A stretch of 64,000 nucleotides of DNA from Nioella aestuarii (GCF_050896395.1 NZ_JBPBBA010000007.1:1-64000), one strand, 5' to 3'. Counted from the first letter of the stretch, positions 52,377 through 61,634 are shown. A program made the numbers and translations. Notes: a model not told the origin generated them from the letters alone.

Positions 52377-53051
52377 ATGACCAAAGCCCAGACAGACCGG
52401 ACCCTGTGGAAAGACAATGGCGTGCCCGTCTCGGAACGCTTTGACGATCCCTATTACTCGCTCGACAACGGTCTGGCAGAGACGCGGCATGTGTTTCTTG
52501 AAGGCAATGACCTGCCCGCGCGCTTTGCACCGGGGTTTCACATCGCAGAGCTGGGGTTTGGCACCGGGCTGAACTTGATTGCAGCGCGTTTGGCCTGGCG
52601 GGAGGCAGGTATATCGGGGCCCCTTCGATACACCAGTTTTGAAGCTTTCCCGATGCCGCCCGAGGACGCGCTTCAGGCGCTGGCAGCCTTCCCCGAAGCC
52701 GCAGCCTTTGCCGAGGACACTGCGACATTGCTGGCTGATCCAAAGCGCCCGCTGATCCGTGAGGATATAGAGATATACCTGATCGTGGGAGACGCGCGCG
52801 CCACCCTTCCCGCGTGGGATGGGCAGGCGGACGCATGGTTCCTTGATGGCTTCTCTCCCGCAAAGAACCCGGAACTTTGGGGGGCTGATCTGATGTTGGA
52901 GGTTGGCCGCCACACTGCGACCGGTGGAAGCTTTGCCACGTATACTGCGGCAGGCGATGTGCGACGCGCACTTGTCGCTGCCGGGTTCGACGTGACCCGC
53001 GCATCCGGCTACGGCCGCAAGAGGCACATGAGTACGGGCAGGCTGACATGA
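52377..53051 (+). CDS. mnmD: tRNA (mnm5s2U34)-methyltransferase MnmD
   Basis: SAM-dependent methyltransferase of 224 residues that methylates the C5 aminomethyl group of wobble uridine, matching the N-terminal half of E. coli MnmC. Seen are GVPVSERFDDPYYSLDNGLAETRHVFLEGNDLP, IAELGFGTGLNLIAA (SAM motif), DGFSPAKNPELWGADLM, and the C-terminal GYGRKRHMSTGR. ATG 52377 is chosen to give this N-terminus; an upstream open frame runs through the divergent gene. It overlaps the DMT transporter start by four bases. Confidence 0.9.
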   Translation: MTKAQTDRTLWKDNGVPVSERFDDPYYSLDNGLAETRHVFLEGNDLPARFAPGFHIAELGFGTGLNLIAARLAWREAGISGPLRYTSFEAFPMPPEDALQALAAFPEAAAFAEDTATLLADPKRPLIREDIEIYLIVGDARATLPAWDGQADAWFLDGFSPAKNPELWGADLMLEVGRHTATGGSFATYTAAGDVRRALVAAGFDVTRASGYGRKRHMSTGRLT

Positions 53052-53926
53052 GCGAGCAGAACACGCGGACAGGCATCTGGCTGATGGTGCTGACAACCTT
53101 CATCTTCGCAATGCAGGACGGAATCTCGCGTCACCTGGCGGGGGAATACAACGTGCTCATGGTGGTGATGATCCGCTACTGGTTCTTCGCAGCCTTCGTG
53201 ATGACGGTGGCCTCACGCAAGGCGGGCGGATTAAGGGCTGCGGCGGCAACGCAGCAACCTTTCCTGCAGGGTTTCCGCGCCATTCTGCTTGTGACGGAAA
53301 TCTGCGTGATGGTTCTGGGGTTTACGCTATTGGGCCTGGTTGAAAGCCACGCCGTGTTTGCCTGCTATCCGCTGCTGATCGCGGCGCTATCCGGGCCGGT
53401 CCTGGGTGAATCCGTTGGCTGGCGCAGATGGGCGGCGATCGGGATTGGCTTCATTGGCGTGATCATCATCCTTGAACCCGGTTTCGGTGTTTTCGATCCG
53501 CGCGCGATCGTTCCATTGGCGTCGGCCCTGATGTTTGCGCTTTATGGTCTGCTGACCCGTTTTGCAGCCCGCAAGGACAGCGCGGCGACCAGCTTTTTCT
53601 GGACCGGCACGGTTGGATCAGTGGCGATGACGGCTGTTGGCATCTGGTTCTGGGAGCCGATGACGAGCTCGGATTGGGCGTGGATGGGATTGCTCTGTAT
53701 TACAGGGGCGGCGGGCCACTTCACTCTGATCAAGTGCTACGAGGTGGCCGAGGCAAGCGCGGTCCAGCCCTTCGCCTACCTGCAACTTGTCTTCGCAGCG
53801 TCCCTCGGGATCGTGGTGTTCGGGGAAGGGATCGAGTGGAATGTTGTCCTTGGCGCGACAATCGTTGTTGCGGCGGGGCTGTTCACTCTTTGGCGGGCAC
53901 GGGCGCGCGAAGCGGAAGCCTCCTGA
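53048..53926 (+). CDS. DMT family (EamA) transporter
   Basis: Transporter of 292 residues with about ten hydrophobic segments in two EamA repeats (WLMVLTTFIFAMQDGISRHLAG opens the first). Start overlaps the mnmD stop by four bases, so translation is likely coupled. The C-terminus is short and basic. Substrate unknown. A hairpin-forming repeat in about 53945-53990 lies downstream but has no T-run. Confidence 0.87.
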   Translation: MSEQNTRTGIWLMVLTTFIFAMQDGISRHLAGEYNVLMVVMIRYWFFAAFVMTVASRKAGGLRAAAATQQPFLQGFRAILLVTEICVMVLGFTLLGLVESHAVFACYPLLIAALSGPVLGESVGWRRWAAIGIGFIGVIIILEPGFGVFDPRAIVPLASALMFALYGLLTRFAARKDSAATSFFWTGTVGSVAMTAVGIWFWEPMTSSDWAWMGLLCITGAAGHFTLIKCYEVAEASAVQPFAYLQLVFAASLGIVVFGEGIEWNVVLGATIVVAAGLFTLWRARAREAEAS

Positions 53927-54080
53927 TCCGTTCCTCTTGGTTCAAATGCTTCTCAGAGGCGTGTTCTATTGGGAACGCGCCTGAGAGGAGCACCTGATGC
54001 GACCTGCGCGCCGTTGCCTCTGGCCAGACGGGCCGCGCCGGTCGACATCTCGACGGCACGTTGAAATGCCTTATCCTGAG

Positions 54081-56018
54081 CTAGCGCTGCCGCAGTAGCT
54101 CGGTCAGGGTCTGGTCCGGCAGCCGTCCGGTCAGCAGCGCATCGTAGATCCGCATACTTTCGGTCACGCGCATCACGTAGTTCCGCGTCTCCCGGAAGGG
54201 GATCGACTCGATCCAGTCCACCACGTCCACATCCGGGTCGCGCGGATCACCGAAGGCCTCCATCCAGCGCTCTGCTCGACTGGGGCCCGCATTATACGCG
54301 GCGGCGATCAGAATTGGGTTTGGACCGAACTCTTCGATCAGAAAATCCAGATACTCCGCACCGAGCGTGGCGTTGAATTCCGGGTCGTCATGCATTCGGG
54401 TTTCACTGAATGACACGCCGAGGCGTCGCGCCATTTCGCGCCCGGTGCGTGGCATCACCTGCATCAGCCCAAGCGCACCCGCATGGCTGACCACGCTTGG
54501 GTCAAACTCGCTCTCGCGTCGGGCAATGGAATGCACCAAGCGGTCAGACACCGGCAAGTCATAGGCCATCAGGTCCGACGACAGGGGATAATACGCGCGC
54601 ATGATTTCGTGGCCCATTGTGGCGGCGCGTTTGGCAATCATCAGGGCGATATGCGGCTCATTCAGTTCCAGCACCATTGCGGCCAACTGTCCGGCCTCCT
54701 GCCGGGTCAGGCTTTCGGTCAGGTGCGTCCAGAAGCGTTCGGCGAGGGCAATCTCACCCGCCTCCAGCAGGCGGAAAGCAGCCCGGAACACGCTTGATTG
54801 AACGAAAGATGCCTGCCGCCAGTCGCCGAAATCCTCTCGCCCCAGAAAGGCCGGATCGGTTGGCAACCCGCCACGCTCGGCTGCCAACTGTCCATAAAAA
54901 CTGGATTGGAACCGCGCGCCCAGGGCATAGGCCTCAGCCGCCGCATCGCGGTTGCCAAGTGCCTCTTGTGCACGGCCAAGCCAATATCCTGCCCGCCCCA
55001 TCGAAATCGGGGATTCAACGGCTTCGGTGAAGTGAGAAAAATGTTCGGCCGCCGTTGCGGCATCTCCCATACGCAATGCGGTGTAGCCGGCGATCCATTC
55101 CAGATCCGAGTAATTCACATAGTCGACGGAGGGGTCGATGTGATGGTTCGCAGCCACACTGTAGGCGGCCTGAAATTCACCATCACGCATCAGATCGCGG
55201 GCCAGGGCCCGCCTGCGATTGGCCCACTCCGAGGGCCGCCCAAGGGCCTCGGCAGAGCTGGAGGTCTCTCGAATCAGGCTTGTGGCACTGCTGGTCAATC
55301 CTTCGCGAATCCGCCAGACAAAGCGTTCATATGCCAGGCCGGGATGAGCGCGCAGTGCGGCGGGGACAGCATCAATCGCCGCATCCACACCAGGGCGGCG
55401 CGCGCGCAGCAACAGCCGTGCTTCGGCCAGCCGCTGCCAGCCTTCGCTAACCAACGGGTACATGCGCCGGGCCTGTGTGGCTTCGTTCTCCCACAGCAGA
55501 TGATCCAGCCGGGCCTCGTGATGGGTGCGCAGGGTGCGGGGCCAGTCGATCATGAACTGGTCGTGTTCCGCCTCGGACAGCGACATGGTGGTCCATGCGC
55601 GGATTGCTTCTGCCATTGCCTCTTCGCGGCGGTCCGACTCCCACAGGGCGGCGGCAAGGCGCAAAGACCCCCACCCAGTCTGGGGCAGTTGATCTTCGAA
55701 ATAGGAAATGACGGTGCTAGCCGATGTGTTTTCTTCGATATTCCGTTCGCCCTGACGGATCAGGTAGGGCAGGCCGGGCCAGTCGGGGTTCTGTGCCAGG
55801 AAATCGAAATACTCGGTCAGATCGCCTTCTCCCTGCCTGAGCCTGATCCATGTCACCACATCGGCAGCGGCAGGGTCGGTCACGCGGGCTTGTGCCGCGG
55901 CAGCAGACGGGTAGTCCCGGTCGCCAAGCGCCTCGATGGCGTCAGCCAGGGCCTCGGGCGTCGCTAGCGCGGGAAGCGGCGCGCAGGTAAGGAAAATCGC
56001 AAATAGAAATTGTCGCAT
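54081..56018 (-). CDS. Soluble lytic transglycosylase (SLT domain)
   Basis: Secreted protein of 645 residues. Signal peptide MRQFLFAIFLTCAPLPALA, a long alpha-helical superhelix (U-type, about 20-470) as in Slt70, and a C-terminal SLT domain with the catalytic Glu in HSIARRESEFDPSVVSHAGALGLMQVMP, then AAYNAGPSRAERWM. It cleaves the MurNAc-GlcNAc bond to 1,6-anhydroMurNAc in the periplasm. Convergent with the DMT gene and divergent from dapA. Confidence 0.92.
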   Translation of the reverse strand: MRQFLFAIFLTCAPLPALATPEALADAIEALGDRDYPSAAAAQARVTDPAAADVVTWIRLRQGEGDLTEYFDFLAQNPDWPGLPYLIRQGERNIEENTSASTVISYFEDQLPQTGWGSLRLAAALWESDRREEAMAEAIRAWTTMSLSEAEHDQFMIDWPRTLRTHHEARLDHLLWENEATQARRMYPLVSEGWQRLAEARLLLRARRPGVDAAIDAVPAALRAHPGLAYERFVWRIREGLTSSATSLIRETSSSAEALGRPSEWANRRRALARDLMRDGEFQAAYSVAANHHIDPSVDYVNYSDLEWIAGYTALRMGDAATAAEHFSHFTEAVESPISMGRAGYWLGRAQEALGNRDAAAEAYALGARFQSSFYGQLAAERGGLPTDPAFLGREDFGDWRQASFVQSSVFRAAFRLLEAGEIALAERFWTHLTESLTRQEAGQLAAMVLELNEPHIALMIAKRAATMGHEIMRAYYPLSSDLMAYDLPVSDRLVHSIARRESEFDPSVVSHAGALGLMQVMPRTGREMARRLGVSFSETRMHDDPEFNATLGAEYLDFLIEEFGPNPILIAAAYNAGPSRAERWMEAFGDPRDPDVDVVDWIESIPFRETRNYVMRVTESMRIYDALLTGRLPDQTLTELLRQR

Positions 56019-56164
56019 CGGATCACCGGTTTCAAACTATCCTACAAGGATAGGGCCTCAGCCCTTGCTTGCAACTCACATACTTGGCAATAGGCGGGCG
56101 ACGGCCCTTGGGGTCGCGATCCTCCGCCGATCCCGGCGATACCAGACATGAAAGGAAGCGTGTG

Positions 56165-57040
56165 ATGTTCAAAGGCTCGATGCCCGCATTGGTCACGCCG
56201 TTCAAGGACGGCGCGGTGGATTTTGACACGCTGAAAAAACTTGTCGACTGGCATGTCGCCGAGGGCAGCAGCGGTCTGGTGCCCGTTGGAACGACCGGCG
56301 AAAGCCCGACCCTGACGCATGAGGAACATGAACAGGTCATCGAGGCCGTTGTCGAGGCCGCCGCGGGTCGTGTTCCGGTCATTGCCGGGGCCGGGTCCAA
56401 CAACACGGTCGAGGCGATCCGCTTCCTGCAGCACGCCAAGGCCGTTGGCGCGGATGCTGGCCTTGTGGTCACACCCTACTACAACAAGCCGACACAGGCG
56501 GGTCTGATCGCGCACTATACCGCGCTGACCGAAGCCTGTGATCTGCCGATCGTCATCTACAATATTCCTGGACGGTCCGTCATCGACATGACGCCTGCCA
56601 CCATGGGCGAACTGGCCAAGCTGCCATCCATCGTAGGTGTGAAAGACGCAACCGGCGACCTGGCGCGCGTCAGCTGGACCCGCATGACTTGCGGGCCGGA
56701 TTTCTGCCAGCTCTCGGGCGAGGATGCCACCGCGCATGGCTTCAACGCTCAGGGCGGTGTGGGCTGCATCTCGGTTACGGCCAACGTGGCACCGCGCCTT
56801 TGCGCCGATTTGCAGAACGCGACGCTGGCGGGCGACTACGCCACCGCGCTGCAGGTCGCTGACCGGCTGATGCCGTTGCACAAGGCGATCTTCATGGAAC
56901 CCGGCCTGTGTGGCGCAAAGTACGCCATGTCGGTTCTGGGGCTTTGCTCGGACGAGGTGCGCCTGCCGCTGGTCGGTGTATCGGACGGGACCAAGGACGC
57001 GATCAAGGCGGCGATGCAACACGCTGGCCTGATCAACTGA
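56165..57040 (+). CDS. dapA: 4-hydroxy-tetrahydrodipicolinate synthase
   Basis: Condenses pyruvate with aspartate semialdehyde, first step of the DAP branch; its follow-up enzyme DapB is at 9364. The 291 residues include GTTGESPTL (pyruvate-binding Thr pair), the Tyr in VVTPYYNKP, and the Schiff-base Lys in GVKDATGDLAR. ATG 56165 gives MFKGSMPALVTPF; an upstream ATG at 56069 adds unconserved residues. The next gene (TrmO) starts one base after its stop, so co-expression is likely. Confidence 0.96.
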   Translation: MFKGSMPALVTPFKDGAVDFDTLKKLVDWHVAEGSSGLVPVGTTGESPTLTHEEHEQVIEAVVEAAAGRVPVIAGAGSNNTVEAIRFLQHAKAVGADAGLVVTPYYNKPTQAGLIAHYTALTEACDLPIVIYNIPGRSVIDMTPATMGELAKLPSIVGVKDATGDLARVSWTRMTCGPDFCQLSGEDATAHGFNAQGGVGCISVTANVAPRLCADLQNATLAGDYATALQVADRLMPLHKAIFMEPGLCGAKYAMSVLGLCSDEVRLPLVGVSDGTKDAIKAAMQHAGLIN

Positions 57041-57041
57041 G

Positions 57042-57530
57042 ATGGGTGGGATCCGCGACGGTGAGGTGACACTGGCCTTTGATCCGGCTGACCGGGTCGA
57101 GGCGGGAGTCACCTTCATCGGGCGGATCCGCACACCCTGGTCCAAGGGACATGGGCCGAAGAACCTGATCCAGGCGCGGGAAACCGGGCAGGGGGCGACA
57201 ATCGAGCTCGCCCCTGCCTACATCCCCTGTCTTGAAGGGTTGGAGGACGGCACACCGGTCGTCCTGCTCTACTGGATGGACAAGGCGGCGCGGAACATCG
57301 CCGTGCAGAACCCGCACCACACAGATGGCACGCGCGGCACCTTCGCCCTGCGATCCCCGGCGCGACCCAACCCGATTGCGATGGCGGTGGTGATCCTGCA
57401 GGGGATCGACCGCGACACCGGCCTGCTGACCATTGATGCCATAGATTGCTACGACAACACGCCGCTGCTGGACATAAAGCCGTGGAAAGCTTCAATCGAC
57501 ATACCGCCGGGCTGGTGCCCGGACGCCTGA
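57042..57530 (+). CDS. trmO: tRNA (t6A37) N6-methyltransferase TrmO
   Basis: SAM-dependent methyltransferase (TsaA/VirR family) of 162 residues that adds a methyl to t6A at position 37 of tRNA-Thr. It has FIGRIRTPW near the start, HHTDGTRGTFALRSPARPNPIAM (the RPNPI signature) and DGTPVVLLYWMD. It starts one base after the dapA stop and precedes smpB. Confidence 0.9.
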   Translation: MGGIRDGEVTLAFDPADRVEAGVTFIGRIRTPWSKGHGPKNLIQARETGQGATIELAPAYIPCLEGLEDGTPVVLLYWMDKAARNIAVQNPHHTDGTRGTFALRSPARPNPIAMAVVILQGIDRDTGLLTIDAIDCYDNTPLLDIKPWKASIDIPPGWCPDA

Positions 57531-57549
57531 GTGACTATATCGCAGCGTC

Positions 57550-58026
57550 ATGGCACAGACGAAATCAGATCCCAACTACAAGGTGATCGCCGAGAACCGG
57601 CGGGCGCGCTACGATTATGCCATCGAGGATGACCTCGAGTGCGGGATTATCCTGCAGGGGTCAGAGGTAAAGTCGATGCGCCAGGGCGGGTCGAACATCG
57701 CCGAAAGCTATGCCGCTGTGGACGAGGGCGAGCTGTGGCTGGTCAACAGCTACGTTGCCCCTTACGCGCAAGCCAAGACCTGGGGCCACGAAGAACGCCG
57801 TCGCCGCAAGCTGCTGGTCAGCAAGAAAGAGATGTCCAAGCTGTGGAACGCCACGCAGCGGCAGGGCATGACCCTGGTGCCGCTCGTGATGTATTTCAAC
57901 CATAAGGGCATCGTGAAGCTCAAGATCGGCATCGCCAAGGGCAAGAAGAACCAGGACAAGCGCGCTGATGAGGCCAAGCGCGACTGGCAACGCCAGAAAT
58001 CGCGGCTGTTGCGCGAACGGGGCTGA
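57550..58026 (+). CDS. smpB: SsrA-binding protein
   Basis: tmRNA-binding protein of 158 residues required for trans-translation. Segments KVIAENRRARYDYAI, GIILQGSEVKSMRQG, SYVAPYAQAKTWGHEERRRRKLL and a basic C-terminal tail (DKRADEAKRDWQRQKSRLL) are diagnostic. The tmRNA gene itself is not in this window. An alternative ribosome-rescue gene, arfB, lies 3.7 kb downstream. Confidence 0.97.
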   Translation: MAQTKSDPNYKVIAENRRARYDYAIEDDLECGIILQGSEVKSMRQGGSNIAESYAAVDEGELWLVNSYVAPYAQAKTWGHEERRRRKLLVSKKEMSKLWNATQRQGMTLVPLVMYFNHKGIVKLKIGIAKGKKNQDKRADEAKRDWQRQKSRLLRERG

Positions 58027-58099
58027 CAACCCGCCCACTTGAAAGCAGGCCCCGGCCCGCGTAGGGCTAGCAAAACCCCGTGCCTGACGGAGACTGCCG

Positions 58100-58951
58100 A
58101 TGTCCGCCGATGACCCCAAAACCCTCGTATCCACCCAGTGGCTTGCCGATCACATGAAAGATCCGGATCTGCGGATCATTGATGCGTCCTATTACCTGCC
58201 CGATATGGGCCGGGACGCGAAGGCCGAATATGACGCCGCCCATATTCCCGGCGCTCGGTTTTTCGATATCGACGATGTCAGTGATTCCGTCAGTGACCTG
58301 CCCCACATGGCCCCGCCGCCTGAAAAATTCATGAGCCGCCTTCGTGCTATGGGCGTGGGCGACGGGCATCAGGTGGTGGTCTACGACGGCAACGGGCTGT
58401 TTTCTGCGGCCCGTGTCTGGTGGTTGTTCCGGCTGATGGGCAAGACCGATATCGCGGTACTGGATGGCGGTATCCGCAAATGGCAGGCCGAAGGCCGTGA
58501 GATCGAGGATATGCCCCCCATCATGCGCGACCGTCACATGACCGCGCAGCGTCAGGCGCATCTGGTCAAGGACGTCACGCAGGTTGCCGCTGCTGCCAAA
58601 CTCGGCGATTGGCAGATCGTAGATGCCCGCAGCGCCGCCCGTTTCCGGGGAGAAGAGGCCGAACCGCGCGCCGGGCTGCGGTCTGGTCGCATTCCGGGAT
58701 CGAAAAACGTTCACTACGCCAGCCTACTGAATGCCGACGGTACGATGAAACGCGGCGAGGCCCTGCGCGCTGCGTTTGAGGCCGGCGGTGTCGATCTGGA
58801 CAAGCGTATCATCACCACCTGCGGGTCAGGCGTAACGGCGGCCATCCTGTCGCTTGGACTCGAGATACTCGGCCATAAGGATTGGTCGCTCTATGATGGT
58901 TCCTGGGCAGAATGGGGCCAGTTCGAACAGCTAAAAGTCGAGGTGGGATGA
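58100..58951 (+). CDS. sseA: 3-mercaptopyruvate sulfurtransferase
   Basis: Tandem-rhodanese protein of 283 residues. The second domain carries the active-site loop TTCGSGVTAAIL, with the Gly-Ser-Gly-Val-Thr pattern typical of mercaptopyruvate (rather than thiosulfate) substrates; AHIPGARFFDIDDVSD occurs in the first domain. It transfers sulfur from 3-mercaptopyruvate to an acceptor such as thioredoxin. Its stop overlaps the GNAT gene start by four bases. Confidence 0.9.
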   Translation: MSADDPKTLVSTQWLADHMKDPDLRIIDASYYLPDMGRDAKAEYDAAHIPGARFFDIDDVSDSVSDLPHMAPPPEKFMSRLRAMGVGDGHQVVVYDGNGLFSAARVWWLFRLMGKTDIAVLDGGIRKWQAEGREIEDMPPIMRDRHMTAQRQAHLVKDVTQVAAAAKLGDWQIVDARSAARFRGEEAEPRAGLRSGRIPGSKNVHYASLLNADGTMKRGEALRAAFEAGGVDLDKRIITTCGSGVTAAILSLGLEILGHKDWSLYDGSWAEWGQFEQLKVEVG

Positions 58952-59505
58952 CCAAGATCCCTGCTGGTACCGAGATTGCCTATACGATCACGTACCTGGA
59001 AATGACCGATGCCCCCGCCGCGGCGCCCGCGCTGCCGGATGACGTTCGGCTTGAGCGTTGCGAACAGCCGCCCGTCTGGTTCTTCCTGTCCCTCTACGAT
59101 GCCGTCGGGCGGATGTATGAATGGGTCGACAAGTTCAACGAGACCACCGAGGCGGTTAAGGCCTTCGTTCAGCACCCCGATGTGTCGCTTTACGTCGCTT
59201 ACCGACATGGCTGGCCCGCCGGGTTCTTCCAGCTTGACTGGCGCAAGGCCGGCATCTGTGATCTTGCCTATTTCGGGCTGGTGCCCGAGGCCATCGGCGG
59301 CGGCTTCGGCGGCACCCTTTTGCGCACCGCAATCGCCACCGGATGGTCACGCGATGGCGTAAAGAAAATGACGGTCAACACCTGTACGCTGGACCACCCG
59401 CGTGCCTTGGACCTTTATAAGCGAATGGGGTTTGCACCTGTCCGCACCGAGGATCACACCCGCATCCTGACCCGCGACCGCGACCCGTCGCAATTCCCTG
59501 CCTGA
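58948..59505 (+). CDS. GNAT family N-acetyltransferase
   Basis: Acetyltransferase-like protein of 185 residues. The AcCoA-binding segment reads FGLVPEAIGGGFGGTLLRTAI and the C-terminal part NTCTLDHPRALDLYKRMGFAPVR is typical. ATG 58948 overlaps the sseA stop. Substrate unknown; position between sseA and an aromatic aminotransferase suggests amino-acid metabolism. Confidence 0.85.
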   Translation: MTKIPAGTEIAYTITYLEMTDAPAAAPALPDDVRLERCEQPPVWFFLSLYDAVGRMYEWVDKFNETTEAVKAFVQHPDVSLYVAYRHGWPAGFFQLDWRKAGICDLAYFGLVPEAIGGGFGGTLLRTAIATGWSRDGVKKMTVNTCTLDHPRALDLYKRMGFAPVRTEDHTRILTRDRDPSQFPA

Positions 59506-59517
59506 GGAGAGGCACAG

Positions 59518-60702
59518 ATGTTCGAGACCCTGACCGCCCCGCAACCCGACAAGATCATTCAGCTGATGCAGATGTTCCGCGAGGATACGCGGGAGGGAAA
59601 GGTCGATCTCGGTGTTGGCGTCTATAAGACGCCCCAGGGCAAGACGCCGGTGATGAAGGCGGTGAAGGCGGCGGAAGAACTGGTCTGGCAGACGCAGGAC
59701 AGCAAGGGCTATGTCGCGCTGGCAGGGGATGCCGGGTATCTTGCCGCGATGAAGGGGCTGCTCTTTGACGATTCAATGCCCCATACCAGGCTGGCTGCGG
59801 CAGGCACCCCAGGTGGCACCGGTGCTGTTCGTCAGGTGCTGGAAATGGTCAAGCGCCTGACGCCCGATGCCACGGTCTGGATCAGCGCGCCAACCTGGCC
59901 CAACCATCCGGCGATCATAACCTATCTTGGCCTCAACATGCGCGAATACCGCTACTACGACGCGGCAACCGGCGGGCTGGACCGGGCGGGCATGATGGAG
60001 GATCTTGCGGCTGTAAAGGCGGGCGACCTTATTCTGCTGCATGGCTGCTGTCACAACCCTACCGGCGTGGACCTGACGCTGGAAGATTGGCGTGACATGG
60101 GCGATCTGTGCCTTGCGACCGGCGCAATTCCTTTCGTGGATATGGCTTATCTGGGGTTTGGTCAGGGCATTGAGGAAGATGCCGCCGGGATGCGCCTGCT
60201 GGCCGGCATGGTGCCCGAGATGCTGATTGCCGCCTCCTGTTCCAAGAATTTTGGCCTCTATCGAGACCGCGTGGGGATCGCCATGGCGCTCTGCGGTGAC
60301 GACAAGGCCGCGACGGCAACCGGTGGTATGCTGGCTTGGCTCAACCGCCAGAACTTTGCCTTTCCCCCCGATCACGGCGCGCGCGCTGTGCAGACGATCC
60401 TCGGGGATGCCGGTCTGACAGACGTCTGGCGGACAGAGCTGCGCGAGATGCGCGAAGGTATGCAGGCCAACCGTGAGGCGCTTGCCGCTGAATTGCAGCG
60501 CATCACCGGGTCCGACCGTTTTGCGTTCCTTGCCGCGCATCGCGGAATGTTCTCGCTACTTGGCGCGAGTTTGCAAGAGGTGGAGCGCCTTCGGGAAGAT
60601 CATGGCATCTACCTTGTTTTCGACAGCCGGATGAACGTAGCGGGCCTGACCCCGGAAACCATTCCGCTGGTCGCGAAAGCAGTGGCAGAGGTCATGAGCT
60701 AG
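59518..60702 (+). CDS. Aromatic/aspartate aminotransferase
   Basis: PLP enzyme of 394 residues of class I (fold type I) close to TyrB/AspC. Seen are VDLGVGVYKTPQGKTPVM, LLHGCCHNPTGVDLT, and the PLP Lys in SCSKNFGLYRDRVG, plus Arg in DSRMNVAGL at the C-terminal substrate loop. It likely transaminates aromatic amino acids or aspartate; which is preferred cannot be told from motifs. It lies 12 bases downstream of the GNAT gene. Confidence 0.9.
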   Translation: MFETLTAPQPDKIIQLMQMFREDTREGKVDLGVGVYKTPQGKTPVMKAVKAAEELVWQTQDSKGYVALAGDAGYLAAMKGLLFDDSMPHTRLAAAGTPGGTGAVRQVLEMVKRLTPDATVWISAPTWPNHPAIITYLGLNMREYRYYDAATGGLDRAGMMEDLAAVKAGDLILLHGCCHNPTGVDLTLEDWRDMGDLCLATGAIPFVDMAYLGFGQGIEEDAAGMRLLAGMVPEMLIAASCSKNFGLYRDRVGIAMALCGDDKAATATGGMLAWLNRQNFAFPPDHGARAVQTILGDAGLTDVWRTELREMREGMQANREALAAELQRITGSDRFAFLAAHRGMFSLLGASLQEVERLREDHGIYLVFDSRMNVAGLTPETIPLVAKAVAEVMS

Positions 60703-60814
60703 AAAATTCTACCACGGCGCGGGGCTTGCCTTCCGCCCCCCGCCTGCGCTAAAGCGCGCCGTCCCTGGTGATCAGGGCCAAGTCTCCGCTACCTTGTCAA
60801 AACGGACCATATAC

Positions 60815-61438
60815 ATGACCCGCTCTTATCTGCCCGGCATTCTTGCCATGGCGGCCGTTGTCGTCGCCTCGAACATCCTCGTCCAATTTCTCTTCGGCCA
60901 ATGGCTGACCTGGGGGGCCTTCACCTACCCGATCGCGTTCCTTGTCACCGACGTGATGAACCGCGTCTATGGTGTTGCCGCCGCTCGGAAAGTTGTTGTT
61001 GCCGGTTTCGTCGTGGGCGTCATCTGTTCGCTCATCGGAACCCAGATCATGGGCGAGTTCGGCCCGCTGGTCACGCTGCGCATCGCTTTGGGCTCGGGCC
61101 TCGCCTTCCTCACTGCGCAACTGCTTGATGTCGCTGTCTTTAACCGCCTGCGCGAGGGCGCGTGGTGGCGGGCGCCTTTGGGGTCTACTTTGGTTGGGTC
61201 TTCGGTGGATACGGCGATCTTCTTTACGATTGCCTTCTCGGGCACGCTGACCTTCCTCGAACCGGGCAACGATGTGTCCTGGGCCGGTGAGGTTCTGCCG
61301 CTGCTTGGCACCGGTCCCGAGGCCCCGCTTTGGGTGTCTCTGGCGGTTGCAGACTGGCTCGTTAAACTTTCGCTCGCTTTGGTGGCACTTGTGCCTTTCC
61401 GGGTGCTCACGGCGAAACTGACAGCACAAGTTGCATAA
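60815..61438 (+). CDS. Queuosine precursor transporter (VUT/YhhQ family)
   Basis: Membrane protein of 207 residues with five or six hydrophobic segments. The family signature FTYPIAFLVTDVMNRVYG is present, along with a charged RLREGAWWRAPL loop. Family members import preQ0/preQ1 for tRNA queuosine. ATG 60815 is chosen; a TTG at 60794 is possible. The 112 bases upstream show no recognised preQ1 riboswitch. Confidence 0.85.
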   Translation: MTRSYLPGILAMAAVVVASNILVQFLFGQWLTWGAFTYPIAFLVTDVMNRVYGVAAARKVVVAGFVVGVICSLIGTQIMGEFGPLVTLRIALGSGLAFLTAQLLDVAVFNRLREGAWWRAPLGSTLVGSSVDTAIFFTIAFSGTLTFLEPGNDVSWAGEVLPLLGTGPEAPLWVSLAVADWLVKLSLALVALVPFRVLTAKLTAQVA

Positions 61439-61442
61439 AAAC

Positions 61443-61507
61443 TTTTGACAAACACAAAATCTATGGCACCCTCCTAGTACGAGTTCACAATCAGAAAGGA
61501 GGTGCCC
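61443..61507 (+). promoter_or_regulatory. Promoter-like region and strong Shine-Dalgarno of a short ORF
   Basis: An exact TTGACA lies at about 61446, but a clear -10 at 17-18 bases is missing. AAAGGAGGTG (61495-61504) is an exceptionally strong Shine-Dalgarno, five bases before the ATG at 61508. Its nine-base core AAGGAGGTG is the exact reverse complement of CACCTCCTT at 61616-61624. No other gene starts here. Confidence 0.45.
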
Positions 61508-61564
61508 ATGTCGAGAGAGATATTGGAGAAGTGCGTCGGGACAGGCTGGGAGGAACGCGGCTAG
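61508..61564 (+). CDS. Possible 18-residue leader peptide
   Basis: ATG to TAG, encoding MSREILEKCVGTGWEERG. Short and not recognised, but the Shine-Dalgarno in front is near-perfect and the following 100 bases hold a hairpin, an anti-Shine-Dalgarno and an intrinsic terminator, all before arfB. It may be a true leader peptide that controls termination, the coding part of a dual-function small RNA, or a chance frame beside a small-RNA gene. The stretch from 61439 to 61743 has no larger gene. Confidence 0.45.
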   Translation: MSREILEKCVGTGWEERG

Positions 61565-61590
61565 GCAGCCTTAGCTGCGCAAACCATCCC

Positions 61591-61624
61591 AGGTGGGCCT
61601 TGGTCTAACCGACCCCACCTCCTT
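61591..61624 (+). ncRNA. Hairpin with anti-Shine-Dalgarno
   Basis: AGGTGGG (61591-61597) pairs with CCCACCT (61614-61620), with an inner GGTC/GACC stem. The 3' arm carries CACCTCCTT, which can instead pair with the AAGGAGGTG at 61496-61504, so the two structures are mutually exclusive. This looks like a switch in a short transcript ending at the terminator at 61635-61661. Assignment as ncRNA is tentative. Confidence 0.45.
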
Positions 61625-61634
61625 AATTTCTCGG

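Noticed and set aside
53945..53990. Intrinsic terminator after the second DMT transporter
   Set aside because: A long imperfect inverted repeat is present (CTCAGAGGCGTGTTC with GAACGCGCCTGAG), but no T-run follows on either strand.
60703..60814. preQ1 riboswitch before the queuosine-precursor transporter
   Set aside because: No preQ1-I or preQ1-II type core could be recognised in this stretch.
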